This document shows positions 56,050 through 64,000 of a DNA stretch of 64,000 nt, one piece after another. The stretch comes from an uncultured Bacteroidota bacterium (lineage in GTDB: Bacteria; Bacteroidota; Bacteroidia; Bacteroidales; P3). Position 1 is the first letter of the stretch; each line of letters opens with the position of its first letter. A model generated the notes under the pieces. The model was not told where the DNA came from. It was given only the letters and a program-made list of their open reading frames with translations, and did not search any database. The position numbers were made by a program, and so were the translations under genes. The DNA is taken from assembly GCA_902777005.1 (NCBI GenBank), contig CACYSB010000008.1, positions 1-64,000 on the forward strand, written 5' to 3'.

Positions 56050-56949
56050 GTGCAGGAGCCGGAACATAGCGAGTGGAGCGGACGCACCGACGGAACGCCT
56101 TTCATGCAGAAAGCGTTGATAGTGCTGTTCAAGGTGGTGCCATTGGAGGTCATATATGCCATTATGGCACTGGTGGTGCCGTTCTACATGCTGTTCAACC
56201 ACAAGGGCTACATCGCAATTTATCACTTCTTCCGCCTAAGGCTGGGGAAGAAGCCGCTGAGCGCATTCTGGCACGTATACCGCAACCATTACGCCTTCGG
56301 GCAGGTGGTACTTGATCGCTTCGCCACCTACGCCGGCAAGCGTTTCAAGCTGACCATCGACGGCAACGAACATTACCAGCATCTGAACGAGGGTGAGCAG
56401 GGCTTCATGATGCTGTCGTCACATGTGGGCAACTACGAGCAGGCTGGCTATGCGCTGGTGAGCGACCGCAAGCAGTTCTATGCGCTGGTCTATGCCGGCG
56501 AGTCGGCCACAGTGATGAGCGAACGTGGCAAGCAGTTTGTTGGCAGCAACATCCACATGATACCCGTGCAGGCCGATATGACGCACCTGTTCTGCATCAA
56601 CAAAGCACTCGATGATGGTAACATCGTCAGCATGCCTGCCGACCGCTGCTTCGGGTCTGCCAAAAGCGTTGAGTGCCAGTTCTTCGGGGCTAAAGCAGAG
56701 TTCCCCTTGGGTCCTTTTGCAACTGCAGTGCAGAAAGATGTTCCGGTGCTGGCGGTGATGGTTATGAAGACTTCTCACCGCAGCTACACGGCATATGTGC
56801 GGCCTGTAAAATGCGACAGGGCACTATCACGCAAGCAACAGATGACGGCATTGGCACAGGCCTTCGCCAACTCACTCGAAAGCGTGGTGAGCCACTATCC
56901 GCACCAATGGTACAACTACTATGAGTTTTGGAATGGAGAAAGAGTATGA
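56050..56949 (+). CDS. lysophospholipid acyltransferase, LpxL/HtrB-like
   Basis: The 299-residue enzyme starts with GTG right after the ACP stop. It has a membrane helix (EVIYAIMALVVPFYMLF) and the catalytic H125-VGNY-E130 (HX4E). LpxL-type enzymes transfer acyl groups from ACP to lipid A or glycolipids; here it probably attaches the polyene to a lipid. The stop overlaps the dehydratase start by 17 bases. Confidence 0.8.
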   Translation: MQEPEHSEWSGRTDGTPFMQKALIVLFKVVPLEVIYAIMALVVPFYMLFNHKGYIAIYHFFRLRLGKKPLSAFWHVYRNHYAFGQVVLDRFATYAGKRFKLTIDGNEHYQHLNEGEQGFMMLSSHVGNYEQAGYALVSDRKQFYALVYAGESATVMSERGKQFVGSNIHMIPVQADMTHLFCINKALDDGNIVSMPADRCFGSAKSVECQFFGAKAEFPLGPFATAVQKDVPVLAVMVMKTSHRSYTAYVRPVKCDRALSRKQQMTALAQAFANSLESVVSHYPHQWYNYYEFWNGERV

Positions 56950-57346
56950 CATATTGGAACTGATACCGCAGAGACCGCCAATGGTTATGGTAGACCGTCT
57001 GCTGCACTGTGATGCAGTAGTGACGGAAACCTCTTTCACGGTACGCCACGATTCAATCATGACGGGAAAAAGCCACCTCTCCCCCTTAGGTCTCATCGAG
57101 AATATCGCCCAAACCTGTGCAGCACGCATGGGTTACATCAACCTCAACAGCGGAAAAGAGGTACGCATGGGGGTCATCGGTGCACTGCGCGAAGTAGAAA
57201 TACACGCTTTGCCTAGTGTGGGCAGCACAATTAAGACACGTATAGAGGTGAGCGACGAGGTGTTCGGTATGACTTTGGCACAGGCTGAAACATATTGTGG
57301 CGACACTTTGCTGGCTTCTGGAACCATAAAGATTGCTCTACTATGA
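56933..57346 (+). CDS. hotdog dehydratase, ApeP-like
   Basis: The 137-residue hotdog protein begins MEKEYDILELIPQRPPMVMVD. The helix LGLIENIAQTCAARMGY replaces the usual PGV...EA.AQ of FabZ, as in ApeP-like dehydratases. No typical HFPG is seen, so catalysis may be shared with another dehydratase subunit (62690). It overlaps the acyltransferase end and ends in a 4-base overlap with the thioesterase. Confidence 0.75.
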   Translation: MEKEYDILELIPQRPPMVMVDRLLHCDAVVTETSFTVRHDSIMTGKSHLSPLGLIENIAQTCAARMGYINLNSGKEVRMGVIGALREVEIHALPSVGSTIKTRIEVSDEVFGMTLAQAETYCGDTLLASGTIKIALL

Positions 57347-57750
57347 ACACTCTCAGCACCAAGAAACAACTCGACATCCGCTTCAGCGAGGTGGACTCTA
57401 TGGGAGTAGTGTGGCACGGTAGCTACATGCTCTATCTCGAGGATGCTCGCGAGGCCTTCGGCGAGAAGTACGACCTCGGCTACCTGCGCTTCTTTGGCGA
57501 GGGTTACTATGCGCCTCTGGTCGACGTACAACTCAAATACAAACAGCCGATCATATACGGCATGCATCCCGAAATAGAGATAACATACACGCCTACCGAA
57601 GCTGCAAAAATAGTGTTCGACTACCGCATTACCGACGGCGACACTCTGCTGGCCACAGCACATACAGTGCAGGTATTCATGGACAAACAATACAAACTGG
57701 TGCTCGGTAATCCGTCGTTCTTTGAAGAGTGGAAAAAGAAATGGTTATAA
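57343..57750 (+). CDS. 4-hydroxybenzoyl-CoA-type thioesterase
   Basis: The 135-residue hotdog thioesterase has the family's RFSEVDSMGVVWHGSYMLYLEDARE with Asp18, His25 and Glu33. It would release the aryl polyenoic acid or an off-pathway thioester. It starts at 57343 in a 4-base overlap and its end overlaps the next ketosynthase by 10 bases. Confidence 0.85.
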   Translation: MNTLSTKKQLDIRFSEVDSMGVVWHGSYMLYLEDAREAFGEKYDLGYLRFFGEGYYAPLVDVQLKYKQPIIYGMHPEIEITYTPTEAAKIVFDYRITDGDTLLATAHTVQVFMDKQYKLVLGNPSFFEEWKKKWL

Positions 57751-59393
57751 AACTGGCAGACAACATATATTCCCCCCTTGGGGCAACGACATGGGAAAAC
57801 TACCAAGCCGTAATGGGTGGCAAGTGTGCTCTACGGCAATATTCACTCCCCGACGGTTCACTATATACCGCGTCACTGTTCCCTGAAGAGCATAGACACG
57901 ATGACGGTTATACCTTCTTCGAGCAACTATGCATAGTGTCCGCAAGCGACGCTATTGCACGTGCAGACATAGACCCGAAGTCGCCACGAGTTCAGTTCTT
58001 TCTCTCCACCACCAAGGGCAATGTACACCTGTTGAGCCGAAGAGCCGATGCGTCGAAGAGTCGAGTCTTGCTTGGCAGTTCAGCCAGTATCATCTGCCGT
58101 CATTTCGGCAACCCGAACCCTCCAATTGTTGTTAGCAACGCATGTATCAGTGGACTAAGCGCACAGATTGCGGCCATGCGCAGCATCGAGGCTGGTCTTT
58201 GCGACACCGCCGTCGTCATCGGTTGCGACGTGCAAAGCGAGTTCATCATCAGCGGTTTCCAGTGCTTACATGCCCTATCGCCCGACGAATGCCGACCTTT
58301 CGACAAAGACCGGTGCGGACTAAATCTCGGCGAAGCGGCTGCAACAATAATCTACAGCAATGGTACCGAAGGATGGATTGCGGAATCTGGTGCCATGTGT
58401 AACGACGCCAATCACATCAGCGGACCCTCGCGCACCGGCGAAGGGTCATTCCGCTGCCTTCAGGCTTTGGATATAGACAAAGAGAAGATAGCCTTTGTAT
58501 CCGTACACGGCACATCAACCCTCTACAACGACGAAATGGAGAGCATCGCCATCGACCGCGCCGGATTGGCGGATGTCCCGCTGTTCAGCCTCAAAGGCAT
58601 CTTCGGACACACCATGGGTGCTGCAGGCGTGCTCGAGACGGTCCTTTCCATGCAAGCCGTAGAGCACGGCGTAATCTTCGGCACACGTGGATATCATGAA
58701 TTGGGCGTCAGTCGACAAGTGAACATCAGTGCCGACAACCGCATCACCGACAAGCGTAGCTTCGTCAAGCTACTGTCCGGTTTCGGCGGCTGCAATGCAG
58801 CCATGAAATTCAGCTATAATACAAGCATAGACCAACCCAAAACCATCACATCCAAACCAACTGATGGCACCATTACATCCATACGAATAGCCCCCACAGC
58901 CGAAGAACTGGTAGAACTCTACCGCACCCATATTGGCGACTACCCCAAATTCTTCAAGATGGACCCTCTCTGCCGATTAGGCCTTGTTACCACAGAACTG
59001 CTGCTGAAGCAAAGTCCTAAAGCCGACTACGGAGTATTGCTCTTCAACCGCAGTTCCTCACTGGCCGACGACACCACCTTCCAAGCCACTATACAAGACC
59101 GTGGCGATTGGTTCCCCTCCCCCGCCCTGTTCGTCTACACACTGCCCAACATAGTAACCGGCGAGATTGCCATCCGCAACCGCTTCCAGACCGAGACAAA
59201 TTTCATGGTACTTGATGCCCCATGCGCCGACGTCATGGCCGCACAGATAGCCATAGCCGCCGAGCAAGGACCACAGATATCAGGTTGGTGCGACGTCGAC
59301 GCTGACGGCAACTACCTCGCCGCTCTCGTAGCAGTGCCTCAGCACACATCCAAAGAAACAATCGAACAAGAATTAAACAAAATATTAAAATAA
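57741..59393 (+). CDS. ketosynthase with unusual C-terminal extension
   Basis: The first 360 residues are a KS with Cys135 (VSNACISG), His256 (SVHGTSTLYN) and His290 (GIFGHTMGAAG). Residues about 361-550 are a further region (KFFKMDPLCRLGLVTTELLL, VLLFNRSSSLADD, LFVYTLPNIVTGEIAIRN) that looks like a degenerate second KS-like N-terminal half. GTG 57729 is an alternative start. Such KS plus extension proteins are seen in pigment clusters of Bacteroidota; the role of the extension is unknown. Confidence 0.8.
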   Translation: MVIKLADNIYSPLGATTWENYQAVMGGKCALRQYSLPDGSLYTASLFPEEHRHDDGYTFFEQLCIVSASDAIARADIDPKSPRVQFFLSTTKGNVHLLSRRADASKSRVLLGSSASIICRHFGNPNPPIVVSNACISGLSAQIAAMRSIEAGLCDTAVVIGCDVQSEFIISGFQCLHALSPDECRPFDKDRCGLNLGEAAATIIYSNGTEGWIAESGAMCNDANHISGPSRTGEGSFRCLQALDIDKEKIAFVSVHGTSTLYNDEMESIAIDRAGLADVPLFSLKGIFGHTMGAAGVLETVLSMQAVEHGVIFGTRGYHELGVSRQVNISADNRITDKRSFVKLLSGFGGCNAAMKFSYNTSIDQPKTITSKPTDGTITSIRIAPTAEELVELYRTHIGDYPKFFKMDPLCRLGLVTTELLLKQSPKADYGVLLFNRSSSLADDTTFQATIQDRGDWFPSPALFVYTLPNIVTGEIAIRNRFQTETNFMVLDAPCADVMAAQIAIAAEQGPQISGWCDVDADGNYLAALVAVPQHTSKETIEQELNKILK

Positions 59394-59400
59394 GCAGACA

Positions 59401-59661
59401 ATGGAAGAACTTATCCTGAAACTCAAGAAAGAGATTATCGAAGTATTGAACCTCGAAGACGTCAAACCCGAAGACATTGATTCCAATGCACCTCTCTTCG
59501 GTGCCGAAGGCCTTGGCCTAGACAGCATTGACGCCCTCGAACTCATCGTGCTCATGGAAAAGAACTACGGCATCAAGCTGCAGGACCCCAACCAGGGCAA
59601 AGAGATATTCAAGTCCATCAACGTGATGGCCGACTACATCAGTAAGAACCGCACTAAGTGA
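59401..59661 (+). CDS. acyl carrier protein 2
   Basis: The 86-residue ACP has Ser42 in GLGLDSIDALE, the phosphopantetheine site. It differs from ACP 1 in sequence around the site, as expected for two ACPs with different partners. The stop overlaps the next KS start by 4 bases (GTGA). Confidence 0.9.
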   Translation: MEELILKLKKEIIEVLNLEDVKPEDIDSNAPLFGAEGLGLDSIDALELIVLMEKNYGIKLQDPNQGKEIFKSINVMADYISKNRTK

Positions 59662-61757
59662 AGATTGTCATCACAGGGGCAGGCATCATATCGGCCATAG
59701 GTGTAGGCAAGGCCGAGACTCTTGTGTCGCTGCGTGAACAGCGAAGCGGCATACGCCCATTATGCTACCTCAAGACAGACCACCACGAGTTCCCCGTTGG
59801 CGAAGTACAACTCTCCAACGACGAGATGTGCGCAATGCTGGGCATAGACCCATCGAAGCAACCCACCACCCGAACCGCTCTCATGGGCATGGTGGCCCTA
59901 AAGGAAGCCTTGGAGCAAGCCCAACTAATCGACTCAAAAACCCAAAGACTCAAAGACTCAGAGACTTTTCCACTCATCTCCGGCACCACCGTCGGTGGTA
60001 TGGACAAGAGCGAGCTCTACTACCTCGACTTCCTTGAGAACGACAGTCGCAACGAGTACATTAGCACCCATGACTGCGGCGCCTGCACCGAGATGATTGC
60101 TGACCACTTCGGCCGTTTCAGTATGCTATCCACCCTCTCCACAGCATGTTCGTCGGCAGCCAATGCCGTCATCCTCGGAACCGAGCTACTGCGTTCCGGA
60201 CAAGTCGAATGCGTCGTGGTGGGTGGTAGCGAGTGCATAACAAAGTTCCACTTAAACGGCTTCGCATCCCTGATGATTCTCGACAAAGAGCCCTGCCGGC
60301 CTTTCGACGAAAGCCGCGCCGGTCTGAACCTCGGCGAGGGTGCCGCATGGCTTGTACTTGAGACAGAGGAGTATGCTCGTCGGCGCAACGCCACACCGAT
60401 AGCACGCTTGGCAGGCTACGGCAACGCCTGCGACGCCTTCCACCAGACAGCCACCTCAGCCGACGGAGAAGGCCCCTATCTGGCCATGAAGAAAGCTCTC
60501 GCTAACGCCGGCATAAAGCCCGATCAGGTAGACTATATCAACGCCCATGGTACCGGTACCGGTAACAACGACATCAGTGAAAGCACCGCCATACGCCGAC
60601 TCTTCGGCGAACAAGTGCCTCCAATGTCATCTACCAAAGCCTTCACGGGTCACACAACCAGTGCTTCCGGCACCATCGAAGCCGTCATCTGTCTGTTGGC
60701 CATGCAGCACAGTTTCCTGCCTGTCAACCTGCGTTTCAACAATGCCGGCGACTGTCTGACACCTGTCCACAAAACCACCAACAAGCCGCTGCGCTATGTG
60801 CTCAGCAATGCCTTCGGCTTTGGCGGCAACGACAGCGCGCTGGTATTTGGCACGGCTGCCAATTCATCAGACATTGCTAACCAGCTATCATCAAACAAAG
60901 TCTATCTCTTGTCTGCCGCCCAAATATCCGCACAGGAGCCTCTCTGCAATGACTGGAAAGACAATCCCATACCGCTCACCGAGCCGCTCACGCGTAGTCG
61001 CGAAGCCGACTACAAGCAATTTATTCCGCCACTCGAAGCCCGTCGCATGGGCCGTATACTGAAGCGCGCCATTGCCACCGCACGCACTGCCACCGCACAA
61101 GCCGGCATCGATACACCTGAGGCCATAATCACTGGCACAGGTCTCGGTTGTATCGAGAACACCGAGATATTCCTCGACGCCCTATGCCGTCAAGGTGAGG
61201 ACCAGATGATGCCCACGCGCTTCATGCAGTCGACACACAACACCATCTCGTCCATCGTGGCCATCAACCTTAAAGCCCATGGCTACAACGCCACATACGC
61301 ACACAATACCGTTTCATTCCAGAGTGCTTTGCTCGACGCCATGCTTCAATTAAGGCGTGGAGCCATCTGCAACGCCCTCGTATGTGCCCATGACGAAATG
61401 ACGCCCTCCTATCACGCACTGCTCTGCAAGGGTGGCTACCTCAAGGGCAAACACGCCACCGAGTGTGCCGTAAGCATGATGCTTTCCACCAAAGACAACG
61501 GCCACGCCCTCTGCGAAGTTGCCGACATGCGCATACTCTACCGTCCCACAGAAGCCGAAAAACAGAGAGCACGAAAAGAGCTTGGAGATGTGTCGTATTT
61601 CGGTTCTACAGAACCAATCTTCGGCACCAGCTACACCGCACCGTCACTCGACCTCTATGCCGCTGCGAACACTATAAAAGACAAGCCCGTCGCAGTGGAA
61701 TACAGCGATGACAAATATTACACATTGATACTCTTACGCCCATGTTCCGTCTCCTGA
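59658..61757 (+). CDS. ketosynthase fused to chain-length-factor-like domain
   Basis: The 699-residue protein (GTG start) has an active KS in its first half: Cys164 (STACSSAANA), His297 (NAHGTGTGNND), His332 (AFTGHTTSASG). Residues about 415-699 resemble a second KS/CLF N-terminal domain (IITGTGLGCIENTEIFLDAL, MMPTRFMQSTHNTISSIVA, TYAHNTVSFQSALLDAM) with no Cys at the nucleophile position. In type II polyketide and aryl-polyene systems the KS and CLF are usually separate genes forming a heterodimer; here they are one chain. The end overlaps the SMR-like gene. Confidence 0.85.
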   Translation: MKIVITGAGIISAIGVGKAETLVSLREQRSGIRPLCYLKTDHHEFPVGEVQLSNDEMCAMLGIDPSKQPTTRTALMGMVALKEALEQAQLIDSKTQRLKDSETFPLISGTTVGGMDKSELYYLDFLENDSRNEYISTHDCGACTEMIADHFGRFSMLSTLSTACSSAANAVILGTELLRSGQVECVVVGGSECITKFHLNGFASLMILDKEPCRPFDESRAGLNLGEGAAWLVLETEEYARRRNATPIARLAGYGNACDAFHQTATSADGEGPYLAMKKALANAGIKPDQVDYINAHGTGTGNNDISESTAIRRLFGEQVPPMSSTKAFTGHTTSASGTIEAVICLLAMQHSFLPVNLRFNNAGDCLTPVHKTTNKPLRYVLSNAFGFGGNDSALVFGTAANSSDIANQLSSNKVYLLSAAQISAQEPLCNDWKDNPIPLTEPLTRSREADYKQFIPPLEARRMGRILKRAIATARTATAQAGIDTPEAIITGTGLGCIENTEIFLDALCRQGEDQMMPTRFMQSTHNTISSIVAINLKAHGYNATYAHNTVSFQSALLDAMLQLRRGAICNALVCAHDEMTPSYHALLCKGGYLKGKHATECAVSMMLSTKDNGHALCEVADMRILYRPTEAEKQRARKELGDVSYFGSTEPIFGTSYTAPSLDLYAAANTIKDKPVAVEYSDDKYYTLILLRPCSVS

Positions 61758-62095
61758 TACTCGTAGCCATCCAAACCGCTTTCCTCGCCGGAGGACAAGT
61801 GCTCCTGAAGCTCGCAATGGCCCAGTTACCCAAATTCAACTGGTCATGGGCATATTTCAAAGCAGTTGCCACCGACTGGTGGTTGCTGGCCTGTGGCATC
61901 AGCTTCGGTGCGGCCACAGTGCTATGGCTCTACATTCTCAAGCATTTTCCATTCTCACAAGCCTATCCGTTGACAGCCCTTGGCTACATCTTCGGCATGA
62001 TTGCCGCCATACTCGTCTTCGGCGAGAGCGTACCATTCACACGCTGGATTGGTGTCATATTGATTGTGGCGGGATGCATGTTCATAATGAAATAA
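61742..62095 (+). CDS. SMR/EamA-like four-helix membrane protein
   Basis: The 117-residue protein has four membrane helices (LLILVAIQTAFLAGGQVLL; WWLLACGISFGAATVLWLYI; PLTALGYIFGMIAAILVF; WIGVILIVAGCMFIM), as in small multidrug resistance and ArnE/F-type flippases. It overlaps the KS-CLF gene by 16 bases. It could flip or export a pigment intermediate. Confidence 0.75.
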   Translation: MFRLLILVAIQTAFLAGGQVLLKLAMAQLPKFNWSWAYFKAVATDWWLLACGISFGAATVLWLYILKHFPFSQAYPLTALGYIFGMIAAILVFGESVPFTRWIGVILIVAGCMFIMK

Positions 62096-62099
62096 CACC

Positions 62100-62693
62100 A
62101 TGATAAGAAGACTCACAATACTGCTACTCGCCTGCTGCCTCGCCTACCATGCCGCAGCACAGACACCTGTAGCCGACCGCAACGCCGTGCTGACACGCAT
62201 AGAGGCTTCACTGAATCCACAGGCCGGCAAGACAATAAAATACACCTTCACCCAAACCAAGCACAGCCCGTTACTGGCACAAGATGCCATCTCGCACGGC
62301 AACGTCACACTCACCGGTCAACGCTTCCTGCGGTGGCATTACACCGACCCGCGTAATCATGCCATCGTCGTTGACGGCGACAGTATCTATGCCGAAACTG
62401 ACGGCAATAGACACCAACTCATCGGTCCTGCAAACGCCATCATGCGCAACATGACAAACACCATGATGTCGCTCACCAGCGCTGGCAACCTCAATAGCGA
62501 AAAAGTATTCTCCGTAGAGCTCACCGAGGACGCCTCGGCCTACCACGCCACGCTGACACCAAAACGTCGCGACCTGCGCCGCATGATGCAACAGATGCTC
62601 GTCGACTTTGACAAGAAGAGCTGCCGCGTGCTGAAGGTAAAACTCATAGAGCGACACAATAGCTATACCGTCATTGAATTCCATGTCAAATGA
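62100..62693 (+). CDS. LolA-like outer-membrane lipid carrier
   Basis: The 197-residue protein has a signal (MIRRLTILLLACCLAYHAAAQ) and a LolA-like beta half-barrel (YTFTQTKHSPLLAQDAISHGNVTLTGQRFLRWHYTDP; AIVVDGDSIYAE; YHATLTPKRRDLRRMMQQMLVDFD), cited here as separate strands. LolA proteins carry lipoproteins; pigment-cluster versions probably carry the polyene lipid across the periplasm. It overlaps the next gene by 4 bases. Confidence 0.75.
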   Translation: MIRRLTILLLACCLAYHAAAQTPVADRNAVLTRIEASLNPQAGKTIKYTFTQTKHSPLLAQDAISHGNVTLTGQRFLRWHYTDPRNHAIVVDGDSIYAETDGNRHQLIGPANAIMRNMTNTMMSLTSAGNLNSEKVFSVELTEDASAYHATLTPKRRDLRRMMQQMLVDFDKKSCRVLKVKLIERHNSYTVIEFHVK

Positions 62694-63076
62694 AAGTTCT
62701 TGAGGAGATAATAAACATTCAACGCTGTGCGTGGGAGACCACAGATGACGGTCTTCGCGTGGCCGCCACCCTGGCGGCGCGACGCGACAGCGCCGTCTAC
62801 AAAGGCCACTTCCCTGGCAAACCCATCACACCCGGAGTGTGTATGATAGGTGCCGTCATCGAACTGCTTTCGCAAGCCAGCGGCAGCAACTTGTGTCTCG
62901 CCAAGGTAAACAACATCAAGTACCTCTCAATGATGTCGCCCGACGACGTCGACGGTGCCACGCTCGCCGCTACCCTCAACGGCGAAACCGCCACCGCCAC
63001 CTACACCAAAGGCGACACCATCTACGCTAAAATGAAACTAACAGTACAGCCGTTTCATGAAACGGCCCTACTATAG
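62690..63076 (+). CDS. hotdog dehydratase, ApeI/FabZ-like
   Basis: The 128-residue protein carries the catalytic segment KGHFPGKPITPGVCM (His40). It would remove water from 3-hydroxyacyl-ACP to give the double bonds of the polyene. It complements the ApeP-like protein at 56933. Confidence 0.85.
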   Translation: MKVLEEIINIQRCAWETTDDGLRVAATLAARRDSAVYKGHFPGKPITPGVCMIGAVIELLSQASGSNLCLAKVNNIKYLSMMSPDDVDGATLAATLNGETATATYTKGDTIYAKMKLTVQPFHETALL

Positions 63077-63079
63077 AAT

Positions 63080-63799
63080 ATGAAATATTGCGTCGTCATA
63101 CCGACCTACAACAACGCCCGCACCGTGGCCGACATAGTGCGTCGCACCTTGGCGGTATGCATCGACGTGATAGTGGTCAACGACGGCAGCACCGACACCA
63201 CCCTTGAGGAATTGGGGAGTGTTAAGTGCAAAGTGATAAGCTACAGCCGCAACCGCGGCAAAGGCTATGCCCTGCGCCGTGGCCTCGAAGCGGCACGAGC
63301 GGCAGGCTTCGACTACGCCGTCACCATCGACAGCGACGGCCAGCACGCTCCCGAAGAGATATCTCAACTCATTAAAGCCATTGACAAACAGCCGACACTT
63401 GTCGTCGGCAGCCGCAATCTGCAAGCCGACGGCATGCCATCAGGCAACACCTTCGCCAACCGCTTCAGCAACTTCTGGTTCCTCATCCAGACAGGCCTCC
63501 GTCTGCCAGACACGCAGACAGGCTTCCGCGTCTACCCTCTTCTCCACCTCCCCTGCCTAAAACTGCTCACCTACCGCTATGAAAGCGAACTGGAGCTGCT
63601 CGTCTTCTCTGCATGGCGCGGCGTAAACATAGTATCAGTACCTGTCAGCGTCAGCTATCCTGCCGACCGCGTCAGCCACTTCCGCCCCTTCCGGGACTTC
63701 CTACGCATCTCGCTCCTCAACACCGTGCTCTGCTTGCTGGCTATCGTCTACGGCTATCCCCGCATGTTGCTTAACCGCATGAAAGGAGGGCGCCGATGA
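63080..63799 (+). CDS. GT2 glycosyltransferase
   Basis: The 239-residue GT-A protein has VVNDGSTD (32-39), DSDGQH (84-89) as the metal-binding DxD, and DTQTGFRVYP in the acceptor region, then a C-terminal membrane-like segment (LLNTVLCLLAIVYGY). It may attach a sugar to the polyene lipid. It starts 3 bases after the dehydratase and overlaps the exporter by 4 bases. Confidence 0.85.
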   Translation: MKYCVVIPTYNNARTVADIVRRTLAVCIDVIVVNDGSTDTTLEELGSVKCKVISYSRNRGKGYALRRGLEAARAAGFDYAVTIDSDGQHAPEEISQLIKAIDKQPTLVVGSRNLQADGMPSGNTFANRFSNFWFLIQTGLRLPDTQTGFRVYPLLHLPCLKLLTYRYESELELLVFSAWRGVNIVSVPVSVSYPADRVSHFRPFRDFLRISLLNTVLCLLAIVYGYPRMLLNRMKGGRR

Positions 63800-64000
63800 C
63801 CAAGCTACTGCTACGCCTGCACGACTACCTTGTGCGCCACCGCATCCTTGCCGTGGTCCTGCTTGTCGTCATGCTTGCCGTAGGAGCGGTACTGGCCCTG
63901 CAGCTGCACTATCAGGAGAACATCGCCGACTTCCTGCCGCGCACGGCTGAGAATGCCAAGCAAGCCTCCATCTACAATGCCCTCGGCGACCAAGGACAGA
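63796..64000 (+). CDS. MMPL/RND-type exporter, partial
   Basis: The gene starts at ATG 63796 after a GGAGGG Shine-Dalgarno-like sequence, unusual in this window, and runs off the window end after 68 codons. It begins MTKLLLRLHDYLVRHRILAV and a first membrane helix (VVLLVVMLAVGAVLALQL), then DFLPRTAEN, as in MMPL-type exporters of aryl-polyene clusters. Confidence 0.75.
   Translation, partial: MTKLLLRLHDYLVRHRILAVVLLVVMLAVGAVLALQLHYQENIADFLPRTAENAKQASIYNALGDQGQ

Overview
The window is a piece of a Bacteroidales (Bacteroidota) chromosome. Promoters have the Bacteroidota form TTTG-N19-TAnnTTTG (clear at 65-95, 24812-24842, 28510-28540, 32302-32348). Shine-Dalgarno sequences are mostly absent, and GTG and TTG starts occur. 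The window carries type IX secretion genes (porU, porV), a T9SS-sorted enzyme, a Bacteroidota-type SecA, NfeD/flotillin and DUF4249-type lipoproteins. Family and genus cannot be fixed from sequence reading alone.

Region 1 (1-6.9 kb) is visibly AT-rich and accessory. It holds an HNH nuclease translationally coupled to a methyltransferase-HIT-HTH fusion, an XRE regulator paired with a GIY-YIG nuclease carrying six copies of a 43-residue repeat, a surface lipoprotein and a Fic AMP-transferase. Between them lie decapitated gene starts (one DUF1016-like, one possibly HNH), duplicated promoter blocks and short intergenic repeats, so this looks like a turnover hot spot for defence-type genes. Region 2 (7-16.5 kb) returns to GC-richer chromosomal genes: SGNH hydrolase, three SDR/GNAT genes, a frameshifted gamma-carbonic anhydrase, an AlkD-type repair protein with a HEAT-like partner, a PatB-type C-S lyase, two tandem outer-membrane barrel paralogues and trigger factor.

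Region 3 (16.8-24.8 kb) is one minus-strand operon: kamD-kamE (lysine 5,6-aminomutase), CoA-transferase subunit B, a small barrel, a GH2-like protein that has lost both catalytic glutamates, and a DUF4249-like lipoprotein. kce (35.7 kb) supplies another step of lysine fermentation. Region 4 (25-51 kb) holds secA, a lipoprotein with a long structured leader, TrmH-like methyltransferase, three glycosyltransferases (one only an N-terminal half), a peptidylarginine-deiminase-like T9SS substrate, panB, floA-nfeD, clpS, ispF, porV-porU, an acyltransferase, tRNA-Arg(CCG) directly followed by a CPBP protease, HU, a 29-residue mS38-like protein, RNase G and a GH25 lysozyme. Four copies of a palindromic intergenic repeat lie at 16.7, 24.9, 36.6 and 47.1 kb.

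Region 5 (51.2 kb to the end) is an aryl-polyene/flexirubin-type pigment cluster on the plus strand, with a possible operator hairpin at its start. An FjTAL-like ammonia-lyase makes a hydroxycinnamate starter. Three ketosynthases (one fused to a chain-length-factor-like domain), FabG, two dehydratases, a thioesterase and two ACPs build the polyene. A methyltransferase, an acyltransferase, a glycosyltransferase, a LolA-like carrier, a small SMR-like membrane protein and an MMPL exporter (cut by the window end) would tailor and move the product to the outer membrane.
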